A DNA stretch of 64,000 nucleotides, from the NCBI GenBank assembly GCA_024663395.1, contig JANFAH010000099.1, positions 1 through 64,000 of the forward strand. The letters are read 5' to 3'. Positions 20,885 to 33,004 of this stretch are shown here, one piece after another. The notes under the pieces are model-generated. The model did not search any database. It was not told the DNA's origin and saw only the letters and a program-made list of their open reading frames with translations. The stretch comes from Pisolithus tinctorius. Taxonomy: Eukaryota; Basidiomycota; Agaricomycetes; Boletales; Pisolithaceae. Within the stretch, counting starts at the first letter, position 1, and each line of letters begins with the position of its first letter. The translations under genes were made by a program, and so were the position numbers.

Positions 20885-21808
20885 ATGGTTGTGCTGCAGT
20901 TTCAGCAGCGCTGTCCCCGCGCTACGGTGTGGAATTCCCCTTGTTTTATATCGCACCACCCTGATTCTAATGATACAGGGTATTTTCTGAGTACAACCCT
21001 TCCAATGCGCGTAGTCACCAGCTCTGAACGCCACCTAACTCGCCTACGCATCTGGCTCGGAAGACGTGTATTCGAAAACCTCGGTTCTGCTGGAGTATGT
21101 CGGTTTGGACTTCGAACGGTCGTAAAATTCAATCCCGCCACCCGTTTCGCCGAGGCCGCAAGCATGGAATTTGTCTCCCACCATACGCATATCCCCGTTC
21201 CTCGTGTGCACGATGTTTTCGTCATCGACGGTCGAACCTACATTGTGATGGGCTACATTAACGCTCCCGAATTGACATACGTCTGGCACAAGCTAACCGA
21301 AATGCAGAAGAAAGCGATTTTCGCACAGTTGAGAGACTTCATCGGTCAGCTCCGGTCTCTCGAACCCCACCATCCTGGTCGTGTTCAAGCAGTGGACTCG
21401 ACTGGTCTCTTTGATCCTCGAATATGCTTGGATGATCGTCCATTTGGGCCATTTTCCTCTGTTGCAGAATTTCATACTTATTTTGGCCACAACTGCCTGC
21501 TCAATCTCGAGCAGTGCCGACAATACTTCCCATTAATCGAAGCTATGGCTCAAAGACACTATCGGATCGCCTTTGCTCACTCGGATATTTGCCCAAGAAA
21601 TATCCTCGCCCGGAATGGTAATGTTGTGGCAATTGTTGATTGGGAATGTGCAGGATGGTATCCTGAATATTGGGAATATACACGGTGGGCAGTGAGCAAC
21701 TATCGATCACCACAGACATGGCTTGATGCACGGGACAATATTATGGATGTATATTCTGAGGAGCTGCAGGTTGAAGACCTCATTGGCGGTGTATATACCC
21801 GACTATGA
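20885..21808 (+). CDS. APH/choline-kinase-fold phosphotransferase-like protein
   Basis: An intronless 307-aa frame with the aminoglycoside-phosphotransferase (protein-kinase-like) fold common in large fungal families. Visible marks: RTYIVMGYINAPELTYVWHK (hinge region), the catalytic loop AFAHSDICPRNILARNG with Asp234 and Asn239, and the metal-binding VAIVDWECAGWYPEYWEY with Asp252. The N-terminal lobe is short and the first about 40 residues do not look conserved, so translation may start later (Met41, MRVVTSSERH). The substrate is unknown. Fungal members are not antibiotic-resistance enzymes by default. Confidence 0.75.
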   Translation: MVVLQFQQRCPRATVWNSPCFISHHPDSNDTGYFLSTTLPMRVVTSSERHLTRLRIWLGRRVFENLGSAGVCRFGLRTVVKFNPATRFAEAASMEFVSHHTHIPVPRVHDVFVIDGRTYIVMGYINAPELTYVWHKLTEMQKKAIFAQLRDFIGQLRSLEPHHPGRVQAVDSTGLFDPRICLDDRPFGPFSSVAEFHTYFGHNCLLNLEQCRQYFPLIEAMAQRHYRIAFAHSDICPRNILARNGNVVAIVDWECAGWYPEYWEYTRWAVSNYRSPQTWLDARDNIMDVYSEELQVEDLIGGVYTRL

Positions 21809-22080
21809 TAGTCTGACACATGTACGTGGTGATATGTATGTTAGTCAACAGACTATAACTTGGGTTATCTCCCGGGTCCAGCCAAAGTTTACTCTCCATT
21901 TCAAGTTCTGGACACGTTATTGGGTCTCCCATTCATTTCGGGGACAGGGTCTAGAAAATTCAGCTTTGGGGTTTCCTGTCAACTTCACACCGTAACTCGT
22001 TTCTCCCGACTAACAGTTGTCCACAGGATCAGGTCTCACCGTGTCAGGAGACAGACAAGGTTCGCAAGTCCGTGTACGAT

Positions 22081-22667
22081 TCATATAACCTCAGAAGTGA
22101 TCAGGGTGCCAGTGTTATCGCAAGTTGGTACTGGGAAATAGGTTCGTCGTTCTACGGGGCGTTCCTTGAACGAGTCAGCAAGTTTCGATGCAAACCCGTA
22201 AAGGTTCCCAAGCTCGATTGGAGGTCGGGCAATTATTCCGCGGGTTAGAAGAACCTAGGTTTCCTTTATTGAACCAGTGTGCATGCGTCAGTGCATGGGA
22301 TTTGAACACTCCTTACCTCGATGGCCCCAAAGACCCATTCCTTACAAGTCCAAGATGGGTCATCTTGAACCAGTTCCACAGCAGTCAAAATATTGCTAAT
22401 ATCCTCTCCACTCCTCTGTGTCTTTCCGAGCAGGACTAGGGCTAGTAACCGAGTAGTGCGACCAGGAACAATGGCAGGTTTGTATTGCCACTCCTGCTGC
22501 GTGGCATAAGCAGGGTTTGGCCTGTTCATCGCATGCAGCCGCCAAGTACTGAGGTTATTTCCGGTTGGGTTCTTGGGTGACACCAAAAGTGCGAAGTGAT
22601 GGATGTGTTCCTGCGACCCAGTACGAGCATACAATGACATGTAGATACGCTTCTTGTTTCGTGCCAT
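22081..22667 (-). CDS. Small conserved fungal protein, 174 aa, function unknown
   Basis: Two exons, 22,317-22,667 and 22,081-22,254, joined by a 62-nt intron (GTAAGG...CCTAG); the frame closes exactly. Sequence marks: RIYMSLYART, HHFALLVSPKNP, WRLHAMNRP, VVxDDPxWTC-like VELVQDDPSWTCKEWVFGAI. I recognise this as a small Agaricomycete family (the pattern ALLVSPKNP ... VQDDPxWTC ... W) without known function. The start was chosen at the ATG of MARNKKRIYM because upstream in-frame sequence is unlike the family. Confidence 0.65.
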
Positions 22668-22931
22668 GGTGGTTAAGGAAACGTCTTGTAACGTCAGTGG
22701 CGCACATAGTACATACCTACGTGCAAAATCCTTCAAGGCACAAGTCAAAGTTTAAACACAGAACCACCTAGTTTGGTCCGTATACACAATAGGTTAGAGA
22801 GTAAACGACTTTCCGTCTAGAAAAGGCCTCAAAAGACGATATCCCAGAGTATACTCGGTCCACAAAGCTCGGTGGAACAAGAACCGACGTCAGGACATCG
22901 CTCGGTGCATCCCCTTTGGTTCATACAACAC

Positions 22932-25404
22932 CTAGCGAACAGTCGTGCACTCTACAGATAAATCTGTCATGCTGTCGAATGGAGATACTGTGGGATCTGT
23001 CCTTCCCTTAGTCATGGAGGATGTGGGGGTGAGATGCACTGGACCATGCAATGGGGGTAGAGGGGGAGAGGCACTCGACGCCTCGGACGATGCCAGATGC
23101 CGCCCTTTCGACAAGAAAGGACGATCAGGAATGAGAGGAGGTGGTAGGGAAGTGGTGGACCTGCGAGGGGGCGGCGGCGGCGGAATCTTCTTCGCGGTCG
23201 ACGAGAAAAGAACCACTGGACTAGTTTGCCTCCGCACGAATGGCGCCGAAGACTCGGGTAGACGGGGAAGAATGTCGAATGACATGTCCTCTTTAGATGG
23301 GCGAGGAGGCACCAGGCGTTGGGCTTCGTCGTCCTCTGTTGCACTAGTCATGCTATGCACGTCGAAGCCAAAACTGGTTGCTGAGTTGGGGGTCACCATA
23401 GAATTGTCCGGAGCGAGGTGGTTGATACTTTCATCATCTTCAATGTCGTCCGAATGTGCGAGAGAGCTGCCACTGCCAGAGTGAAAGCCATTCCCAGCTC
23501 GGTTGGTGTCTCGTGAGGAGATGGTGATGGGCGTGGTATAGTTCATAGGGAAAAGACCCTTACGTCCGTCCTTAAGTAAACCGAACCACCAGTCTTCCAG
23601 AACCTCATTAATAACAACAATCTCATCCCCCGCTCTGAATGTCAACTCATCGGAGGAGCCCGTAAAATCATGCAACGCCCTCACAAGCCTCCGATCTTGT
23701 TGCGATGGCGGCTTCAATATACGGGAAGCTACCCTAGGTGAGGACTCCTTGTTGAGGTCCACACCTTTCGCCTTGGGAGATTTTCGCGAGAGCGATTTCG
23801 AGCTCGGCTGACGAGATAGGCCGCCATGACTGTCTTTGTCTGCGTCGTCAGACTCGTCCTCGTTAGTCAATGCGGCAAAGTTATCTCTGTCTTTTTTGCC
23901 TCGGCCAGCGAAAGAATTAACCGCGTTGGATGCCCACCCAGTTACGCTCATCCGTTTGTTGCTCTTAGGAGTCGTAATCTCTGAAGGACTTGCCGCGGTG
24001 ACGCCACTGTCAGACCGCTTCCGCGAAGATCGAGATGCAGGACGAGACATGGGTTTCCCGTCTGGAGTTGGCTTGCGACGTATAGGACTGTCGTTGAGAC
24101 TTTCGCGGTCAGAATCATCCGAATGGATCGAGGAGAAGGCGTGCGACGATGGCGTGGAGCGGGTAGTAGAGAATTTATCCTCGAATGGGTGAGATAGACG
24201 AAAGCCCGCCCTCATATACTCGAATTTTGAGTGTGTCGACGTGCTATGATCAACAGGTGGTTAGAGGGACGAGCGCAAAGGAATGAGAGACGATAGCCTA
24301 CTTATCGGACCAGTTTGCTTTGACGTCTTGTAGGACTTCGACGCACTGTTTCGCAAAATTGAATTGGACGTCGAGGAACGTGGTCAACTCATGAAGCTGC
24401 TGTGTCTCATTCTCCTGAATGCCGTGCATGCGAGATCGAACGTCTTCAGACGTTTCTTCGCTGAGAGAATCATGACGATGAGTCCTAGTGCAAGGATGGT
24501 AGGAAGACACTGGAACGCACAATTGGAGCCTGCAACGTTGCAGCTCATCTTCTGCCTCGCGACGTTCCCTTTCTTTCTCTTTCTTGCTGTTCTTGATTTT
24601 CTCAAGCTTGCTGATAGCTGCGTCGTAGCTTGACCTTGGGACAAGTTACATAACGGGGACCCGATATCCGAGGGAATGGTAATACCTGCGACTTTCCAAT
24701 TTCTTCCGTTGATGCTCATAATCTTTGATGTCTTGCAAGAAGCGCTCGCAAGATGATAGAAATGTGTCGTTGAGCGTCAAAGCAAAGGCCTCTTGGAGCA
24801 TCGCCATCTTGCACTGGGCCCTGCCCAGCTTCACGAGTGACGATCCTAGCAGCCAGGATCGGTGAGTCGATGGACGTGTCGCAAGTTGAAGACCTTGGAA
24901 CGACCACGCACCAAAGGTAGAATCCTCTCCAAATTCCTCGCCGTGACTAACCATCACAATTCCGAGTGCATCGACGGGCATGAGTTTATCGCTCTCTCCT
25001 GACACCGGCAAGGCCTTCTTCTTGGACAGGACATGACGGTACATTTGAGCAGCTGCCTGCAGCCTACAGGTGCCACGCACAAGTCAGCGAGATGAAATGA
25101 CAAGAGCGGAGACGGACACGCAGACATGGATCGAAGCATGAATGACAAACGAACACACCTCGATATGCCTTGTTTCCGCAGTTCGATGTCATGTTCGAGT
25201 TCCTTGAATTCATCTGCGACGACAGGCTTGTCACGAGACGATATCTTCTCTCCCGCCCACTAATTACCGACAATGGGTGAACTGCATCATAATACAACGA
25301 CGCGGACGCTGACCTGTCTGAGTTTACCAAGCTGATAGCACGATGATAACGTCTCAGAACTTCAAGCAACAGACAAAAGGTGATCTTACCTGTTTACTAG
25401 CCAT
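22932..25404 (-). CDS. BAR-SH3 domain protein (endophilin-like, fungal)
   Basis: Membrane-curvature protein with an N-terminal BAR domain and one SH3 domain, 676 aa. Eight inferred exons: 25,390-25,404, 25,314-25,331, 25,159-25,259, 24,912-25,063, 24,686-24,845, 24,521-24,634, 24,302-24,460 and 22,932-24,243; lengths sum to a clean frame. The first exons give MASKQ, LGKLRQ and WAGEKISSRDKPVVADEFKE. The BAR part contains LGIVMVSHGEEFGEDSTFG, RKKLESRRSSYDAAI and EETSEDVRSRMHGIQENE. SH3 at about 425-477 has ALHDFTGSSDELTF, the WW pair and GLFPMNY. The linker is Ser/Pro/Lys-rich, with a PPPPPPRR motif downstream. It probably acts at the cell cortex or in vesicle traffic with proline-rich partners. 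Confidence 0.88.
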
Positions 25405-26065
25405 GACAATAGGAAGGAAGGGGTTGTGCAGCGCCGTCGATTCCCTCTTATATTACTTTACGCCGTTGTTTTTGTAATACATATGAATGGTCCGACTTTT
25501 GGGTAGGGCCCTACATGGCAAATTCAAATCACCACTGAAAAACAAATCGTCTCTGTGGCTACAGTCGCTATGCTCGTTCTAAGACAACCACTGGACACAT
25601 CCTACCACGGTATCATGATCAAGGTTGCGAGAGGTGCCTGTAGTACTTGGTCTGCCAGGAACTCTTTACCGAAGCAAGGTGCCGTGCGCTGGATGAGCGC
25701 TACATATTATTAGGTAAAGGCTTGCAGTACCACATTCCAGGGACGTACACTGTGGATGGGCTGGACCGCCCCGGATCATATTTACTGGTCACCACCCACT
25801 TCCTGCGAGGAAATCAGACAAAAATTCGAGTATATTTGGTTGTAGGTCATGACATGCTAAGCGGTCTGCGGAAACCGCATGCCAAACATCCTACCCGGCG
25901 TATGTACTTACGTAACAGGAACATTCGAAGTTCACCGTTGTTCAAGCTGTGGCACGCTTCGCGCACTCACCATTGACGATTACAAGCAATGACTTGCGAT
26001 CCATGCGACATAAACGGGATTTTGTGTCGCACAAACGATGCAAACGAGTGTCGCGAAGTACTCCA
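25405..26065. other. No gene recognised
   Basis: Intergenic region between the BAR-SH3 start and the 3' end of the diflavin reductase gene. An ORF at 25,647-25,976 has no recognisable features and I do not call it. Confidence 0.5.
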
Positions 26066-28301
26066 TTAACTCCAACATTCTTCGATCAGTCTTCCCTCCC
26101 GCTCCATCTCATTAACGAACTTGAGCGCGTCGTCTTTCGGCATCTCTCCACAATCTTCTGCGATGTTGGCGACGGCTCCGCGAACAGCAGCAGGCATCTT
26201 GTTGGATGATCTACAGCTCCCGTCAGACAAGACACGGAACGAAAACGCACGCGCCGTACCCAGAAATGATGAGAGTCCCTCTTTGGTGACTGAGGAGATT
26301 CCAAACCGTATCTTTGTCCTCAAGCATGAGGTCTTGGACATATGTCCTTTTCGCTCCTTCGGGACCATCCCGGGAGAATGCGACGCGGTACTTGATCTGT
26401 TTGTTTTTCGCGTATGTTTCCCATTCAGTGCCGTAATGGTGGTCCTTGAACGTTGAACGGCAGCCAAAGTAAAGTGTCGTGGCTGGGTGTGTGGTGTAAG
26501 TGCTGATACGTCAAGGTGAAAACTTAGGTGGTATCTTTCCTACCGTTAGATTCTGCATCTACGCGGTCCTCTATTACCGCCCGCATGGGGGCGACGCCAG
26601 TTCCGGGACCAACGCAAATCACAGGTGTATGAGGATCGTCAGGTAACTTGATAAGCCCTTTCTCTACTGTTATCCGCAATTTGTCACCTGTGGAGATCGG
26701 AAACCTTGCCATCGACATGTATGGTTCCACACGTACCAGGTCTCAAGCCAGCGAGGTAAGATGAACAGACGCCTCTCCTGGGTATCTTGAGCTTCGTACG
26801 GTATTTCACGATTGCGACGCAGAGGTGGATTTCACGGGGGTGACGCTGCCAATCACGCCCTGAATTCATTCAAGAATTAATTGGGATGGAGATAACCCAC
26901 TTTGACAGAACTTGCGATCGAGAATTGACGAGGACGAAGAGGAGGGAAGACATCAAAGATGTAGTCTCGTGGTATGCGCGTTGATCGGAATTCAGAGAGG
27001 ATTTCGCGGATGGTGCGTTTGACGAGTTGGCAGTACTCGTACAGTTCATCCTGTAATTTCTGTCTTGAGCGTGCGTTTTCGAGTGCACACGACTAGACGT
27101 ACTGCACCCTCAGGGGAAAGGAATTCGTCCAGTCTCTCGCGCTCAGTGTCGTCTGTTGTGAAATGGCGAAGTATCTGGAAAAATGATCGACGTGGAACGG
27201 CATTGAAGTCGAGGTGGTAAGTGAAAAGAATGCGAAGCGTTGTAATGCGCGGTACGCCGTCGGGTAGCGTTTGGTCTTGAAACTGGCATTTACATAATGA
27301 CAGTCATATAGAAAAAAGGATACGCACCAAGCATACTGTGCGATATGGAGAAAGGCACATCAGCGACGTTCGCCCAACCCATCATTACCATAAAACTGTC
27401 GACTTCCGCGTCCATCGCAGTGGGATGGATCACGGCCACATCTCCAGGGTCATACCTTCCGCATGTCACTTGAGAGAATGCGTTGAGTGTGACAAGGCTC
27501 ACATGATATCTCGATCCGCAACCAGTTCGAAATGGCGTACATCCTGGAACCAACCTTCGGCCGTGATTCGACGGTTGCACCGCACTGCCACATCGAAGTA
27601 GCTCCGATTAGCCTCGAAAGGTTCGAGAGTGTCTGGCACAGAAGCCACATTCGCTGTGGTGATACGAGGCGGAGGTTTACCGAGAGTGCGATTTTTTTCG
27701 ACGACTCCAGCTGCGGGGTACAAAAGAAGTAACGTTTCCAATAGCTGTTCTATCCATGGCTCTAGTGCGCCATCCAATCTAATGCAACCTTGGTATTCGA
27801 GAAATGGATAGACGAAGGACTTACCCCAATCGGTGTTGGTCGTCGCCCTCACCTCTTGGACAGACTTCGCGGGCTCCAAGAGCCAACAGTCTTCTAGAGA
27901 GCTTCTTTGCAGGCCAACAAAATCTTTCGTATGCCGAGTCGCCCAGTCCAAAGACACAAAAATCTAAGTCCTCGAACAGGTCGCGAGGTAGATCCGACCT
28001 GAGAAGCAGGTTCCACAGAGGTGTCATTGCGCGAGGTTCAGCACCTGACCCCGTTGTAGCAACGACGAACAAGACGAAAGTCTCTGAGATCAAATCTTCC
28101 TGCACATTTCGTCCTGTAGTGAGACGTTTCATTCCTGTGAGTTGAGATGCGTACGGGCGAGTATGTCCCCACACTGCAGACACGGCATTGGAAGTACGCT
28201 CTTCGACATTCCCTTGCAATGCGATCTGCTGTTTCCTGGGCTGTCCCTGTCTCTGTAGCATACAGAATCAACAGCTGTCTGTCCCCTCCGTCGTCGGTCA
28301 T
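26066..28301 (-). CDS. TAH18: NADPH-dependent diflavin oxidoreductase (TAH18/NDOR1)
   Basis: Passes electrons from NADPH through FAD and FMN to the Fe-S protein Dre2 in cytosolic iron-sulfur protein assembly (family knowledge). N-terminal flavodoxin domain: LLILYATETGTAQETADRIA, FVVATTGSGAEPRAMTPLW, CVFGLGDSAYERFCW. FAD/NADP reductase part: YDPGDVAVIHP, RQFSIASS, PVICVGPGTGVAPMRAVIED, and a C-terminal end EMEREGRLIEECWS. It has several short introns. The intron after HRLG ends at an ATTAG acceptor, giving HRLGLDGALEPWIEQ in frame. Start at MTDDGGDRQLL (28,299-28,301); an in-frame ATG four codons upstream (28,311-28,313) is possible. Divergently paired with the AP-1 beta gene. Confidence 0.88.
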
Positions 28302-28358
28302 GGCGGCGACCATCGAAGTCGGTCTGCGGATGTTACATAAGCCGCCTTCACTCTGATC
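28302..28358. promoter_or_regulatory. Very short divergent promoter between TAH18 and AP-1 beta genes
   Basis: Only 57 bp separate the two start codons (45 bp if the upstream in-frame ATG of TAH18 is used). Any core promoters must overlap each other or the coding sequences. No TATA box is evident. Confidence 0.6.
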
Positions 28359-31013
28359 ATGAGTATCCGAGCACCAAGGAAAGGCGAGAATTATGAGCTC
28401 AGTGTCGATCTCAACAGCGAATACCGCGATAAACGAAAAGATGCCATTAAACGGGTCATAGCGTCCATGACAGTCGGGAAGGGTGCGGTCTTCGTCTCAG
28501 AAGTCGCCCTGGCTAACATCGTGTCCCGTAGATGTCAGCGGTCTCTTTCCCGACGTGCTCAAGAACATGCAAACCGAAGACCTGGAACAGAAGAAACTCG
28601 TGTATTTGTACCTCATGAATTATGCAAAGACGCAACCTGAGCTCGTCATTCTGGCCGTGAACACCTTCGTCAAGGACTCGGAAGACCCTAATCCGCTCGT
28701 CCGAGCACTCGCGATACGTACAATGGGGTGTTTGCGCGCCGAGAGGATCATTGATTATCTATGTGACCCATTGAATCGCGCACTGAGGGACGAGAATCCC
28801 TATGTCCGGAAGACTGCTGCCCTGTGCGTCGCCAAGCTATATGATCTGAAATCCTCGCTTGTCATCGACAACGGGTTCTTGTCTCGTCTGCACGAGATGA
28901 TTGCAGACAGCAATCCCATGGTGAACATTTGTCCCTCCTTCCTGGTGGGGATTGCTGATGCAATGGCGGACAGGTCGTCGCGAATACCGTCGCAGCGCTT
29001 ACAGACATCCACAAAATCGCGTCCACAGCCCACCCGCCTGTGCCCTCATCCGACCCCGCCATCTTCAACATCACTCCACACATCCTGAACAAAATTCTGA
29101 TTGCGCTGAATGAATGCACGGAGTGGGGTCGTGTTGCTGTCTTGAATGCTCTTTCGCGATACACAACCCAAGATGAGAAAGAGAGTGAGCACATATGTGA
29201 GCGTGTCGTTCCCCAGTTCCAACATGCCAATGGGAGTGTGGTCTTGGCCGCCGTCAAGGTTTCGTACTTCTGATTTGTTTCCAACGGAACGTGCTGGACA
29301 CAACTTCACAGGTTATTATGATTCACATGCGAGGTATCCGTCGGGAAGATTTCACCAAACAGCTCGTTCGAAAGATGGCACCCCCACTCGTCACTTTACT
29401 TTCTTCTCCTCCGGAAGTGCAATGGGTCGCGTTGAGGAACGTCAACCTTCTCCTTCAGAAGCGGCCCGACTTACTTTCCAACGAGATGCGTGTGTTCTTT
29501 TGTAAATATAACGATCCATTATACGTCAAGGTGGAGAAGTTGGATATTATGGTCCGCCTTGCAAATGATAACAATGTCGACGCGTTGTTGAGTGAATTGA
29601 AAGAGTGTGTGTTCTCTCTGTCTCGTGACGCCTGTATCTGACGACGGCTCAATAGGTATGCTTCAGAAGTCGATGTTGATTTCGTGCGAAAAAGTATCAA
29701 AGCAATAGGACAAACCGCGATAAGTATCGAAAGCTCCGCAGAGCGCTGTGTTAATGTACTTCTGGACCTGATCGGAACGCGGGTTAGTTACGTGGTTCAA
29801 GAAGCAGTCGTCGTGATGAAGGTCCGCAAAAGTTGTACTAGCTTGGCCAATGGTTTTTGATGATGGCGACAGGATATCTTCCGGAAATATCCTTCTACAT
29901 ACGAAGGCGTAATACCTACTCTATGCGCCAATCTAGAAGAACTCGACGAGCCAGAAGCGAAAGCTTCGCTTATCTGGATTATAGGTGAATATGCAGAAAA
30001 GATCGACAACGCCGACGAGCTTCTAGGTACATTCGTCGACACCTTCACAGAAGAATCATACCAGGTATATCCAGTCTCCATTCGTCCTCTTGACCATCCC
30101 GTCTCATTTCTATGACAAAGGTGCAACTACAGACTTTGACGGCGGTGGTCAAACTGTTCCTCAAAAAGCCTGACTCGTCACAAGGAATTGTACAGCGCGT
30201 GCTGGACACTGCCACGAAGGACTGCGACTCGCCGGATGTACGTGATCGGGCTTACATTTACTGGAGGTTGCTCTCTACAGATCCTGGAGCCGCAAAGGCA
30301 TGCAACCAGTGAATTCAATACTCGCTCAGTACTGACCGACCCTTCGTAGGCCGTCGTTTTAGCTCATAGACCACCAATTTCTATTCCACGCACCACGGTA
30401 TCCCCAGCTCTCCTTGAGGAGCTTCTTGGCGAGATATCTTCGTTGGCAAGTGTATATCACAAACCGGCGGAAACATTCATAGGTCATGGGCGAATCGGCG
30501 CAGACGCTGTTCAGCGCAAAGGGACAGAGTATGTGTTCCCTTTTCCCCCGTACTTTATGTGAGCTCACTTTCTTTCACCGTTCTTTGCATAGATTGTCAG
30601 ATGATCACGCTTTCGCTCAGAAAGCTTTCAGAACGGTCGTGGCTGGCCAACAAGCGGAGAACCTTCTCGATTTTGACGAGGCACCAGCTCAAGAAGAACC
30701 TTCTGGGCTTGCTGCGACAAGGATTCTGCCTTCTACACCTGCCACGGCGAGTTTCCTCTCAGGGACGTCTGCGAATCCGTTGGATGATCTCGTATCGATA
30801 TTTGGAGGAATGAGCGCCAGCAGTGCCCATGCAGGTGCGGGTGCAAATAGACCTGGTTTCGATGGTGTTAGTATTGGGGAGGGAGCGCTGGGTGGGTTGG
30901 GTGGCACAACGTCACCTCCACCCGGCGGTGCCAGTTTTGGTCCAGGTGTTGATGCCCTCGGATCACCTAATGCAGGTCACGGGCCTCAGGAGGACTTACT
31001 AGGCCTGTTCTGA
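28359..31013 (+). CDS. APL2: AP-1 clathrin adaptor complex large subunit beta
   Basis: Beta-adaptin trunk of the clathrin adaptor for trans-Golgi/endosome traffic. It starts [20 protein letters not shown], then HEAT-like repeats: [100 protein letters not shown] and [20 protein letters not shown]. Several 50-80 nt introns interrupt it (for example the one removing 28,488 to about 28,531). After the trunk a hinge with [12 protein letters not shown] and a Gly/Pro-rich tail ends in EDLLGLF. There is no full beta appendage domain. AP-1 is favoured over AP-2 by overall similarity to fungal AP-1 beta; AP-2 beta is the alternative. A decayed copy of its 3' end lies at 56,461-56,640. Confidence 0.87.
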
Positions 31014-31302
31014 ACGTGCAATCGTGGTCGAATATATCGTGTGATGTACATTCTCTAGGATACTTTATAGATTACGGATCAGATCGATGACCAGCTTTTG
31101 GGAGACAGTTGGGGACGTGGACAGTCCCCTAGGTGGGGCAATTCGTCTCGGTGATAAGACACCGTGTCCCAAATGACAGCTTTTGACACCAACTTTCAAA
31201 CCCAGTGAAAACTCGACATGTCCGGAGGTGGCCAGACGTGACCTAATATGAGTCGGAGCGGACGTCGGGATTATACCACGAGAGAGCATATGCTGAAATC
31301 TT

Positions 31303-31805
31303 CTAGGCGAGGATCGGGCCAAGGTGGGCGTGCTGGGAGCGCTTGGTAGCGTGGAGGGTCTTCGTGATGAAGGAGATGGGGGTGACGTAGGTGATGTCGG
31401 AGGTTTCGGTGACGCCACTACCGCCAATGATAATGCCTCCGAAGCGGCCAAAGGCATCGGTGACGCAGGAACCGGAGTTCCCTTTGGCGGAGAATGCACC
31501 CGAGGTCTTGTCTGTGGGGATTACGGGTCACTCCCTCGACTCCTTGTACACGCCGTTGAAGTAGTTGCGGGTGAAGGAGCAAACGTTGTTCGCCTTGCTG
31601 AGGGTCATGCCCGTCTTCGCACCGTTCTTTCAGACGATCAAGCACGGGTCGCCGTTGGAGTCGAGCGTAGGCGGCTTGACGAGGTCGGTCTCGGGGACCT
31701 GGTTGTGAAGTGTCACGAAACAGCTGGTGGGGGATTTGAAGGAGGGGGCGTTGGTGGCATTTAGATAGACCTTGTCCATGAATTCTTGGCGCATGTACTT
31801 GGTGC
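31303..31805 (-). pseudogene. Trypsin-like serine protease-domain pseudogene of an Agaricomycete family
   Basis: The minus-strand frame reads KYMRQEFMDKVYLNATNAPS ... DSNGDPCLIV, a TGA (31,630-31,632), KNGAKTGMTLSKANNVCSFT ... KESRE, a TGA (31,528-31,530), then PVIPTDKTSGAFSAKGNSGS CVTDAFGRFGGIIIGGSGVT and ends TAG at 31,303. The GNSGS motif sits where chymotrypsin-fold proteases have the nucleophile motif GDSGS; here Asp is Asn. Two stops in an otherwise open, conserved frame indicate a pseudogene. An intron appears to end at 31,806; upstream exons are uncertain. It is convergent with the AP-1 beta gene. Confidence 0.7.
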
Positions 31806-33004
31806 CTATGTATAGGAACGTAGTTATTAGAAACGGTCGCTTACCTGGTATTATTCAGTCACGCCTGGAAACAAAACAGTTGTGGATGCTTTGCATCATG
31901 GCGCAGACTGAAAAAGCAACGGCCGGAATCGACGCACCACCATTCGCAGAGTTGGGGAAAACGTTCATGCCAGTGACGAAGTAGTGCACGAAGCGCAGAA
32001 TCTATAGATGTAACTGAGACGGTAAATGCAGGCTGACTTGGGCTAGCGCGAGATCACTCCCGGAGGTGTGAGGGCGCCGAGAGAGTTGGGGGGCCTTTTA
32101 TCAATGTATTGCGTGTAATGCTACTAGTGTAGGGGCCAATATTATGCACTAGCACGAACAAGGGGCCTACGACGTACCTTAGTAGTAGTGTAACCGGTCT
32201 TCTGGCTCAGCTGCTTTCCTTTCTTCATACAAGGTAGGTGGTTGGGTTTCACGGACTCAGACTCCGTAAGCACTCTGACCTTCTTCATCTTTACAGAAGA
32301 CAAACCGCACGCATGGGAGTGAGATTACCGGGCATGTCGACAACGATCTTCCCGAGCCTCGGCGTTAGGATGACAATGAGAACGGTACCTTCAGGATCAC
32401 CCATGGACCTAGCATTAGAAGGTGTCCACGTATTCAGATGGCAGTGCTGTTGTCGGCGACTGTCTCTAGACACGTCACGAGACAGGTATTAAGTTATGGT
32501 GGAAGGGAGGTTATTGAAAAAAAACAGAGGATGTCTAATGTAGCACGTGGCAGTAACTTAGGTACAGGTGCCTGTACCAGTCGAGAGTTTACAACTCCAC
32601 ACAATAGCCGATCACGGAAAGCACGCCTGCTAACACACCAACGATGTGGAGGAAATAGTTAGCGGGCAGTCCAAGGTTTATAGGTGTTAGAACTTATCTT
32701 CGTCGATTTCACGCCTTGTACACCTCAGCCACAGCCTCGTAGTACCTCATGGGCTCAACCACCGATATTCACGGTGACGATCTACCACCAACACCAACTG
32801 ACAATGGTGAGGTCTGCCACCAATGCAGACCCGGGTTCCAACATCCGATCGACAGCGTACAACGGGACTATATATTAGTAGAACGCGTATACGGTCATCA
32901 GTACTGTCACAAGGAACATAAAATAGGTCGGAGAGTCGTGTGTTTATTGCGTTTGCAACACAGAACAAGTACACAATGCCAGGTATGTGGTAACTGCACC
33001 GTTG
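31806..33004. other. Intergenic; possible upstream remains of the protease pseudogene
   Basis: Contains a possible upstream exon (about 31,845-32,010, minus strand) that itself holds a stop, and scattered minus-strand ORFs near 32,291-32,473. Nothing can be assigned with confidence. Confidence 0.4.

Noticed and set aside
32291..32473. Minus-strand ORF (GDPEGTVLIVILTPRLGKIV) as a gene or protease exon
   Set aside because: No splice-compatible link to the protease pseudogene and no family recognised.
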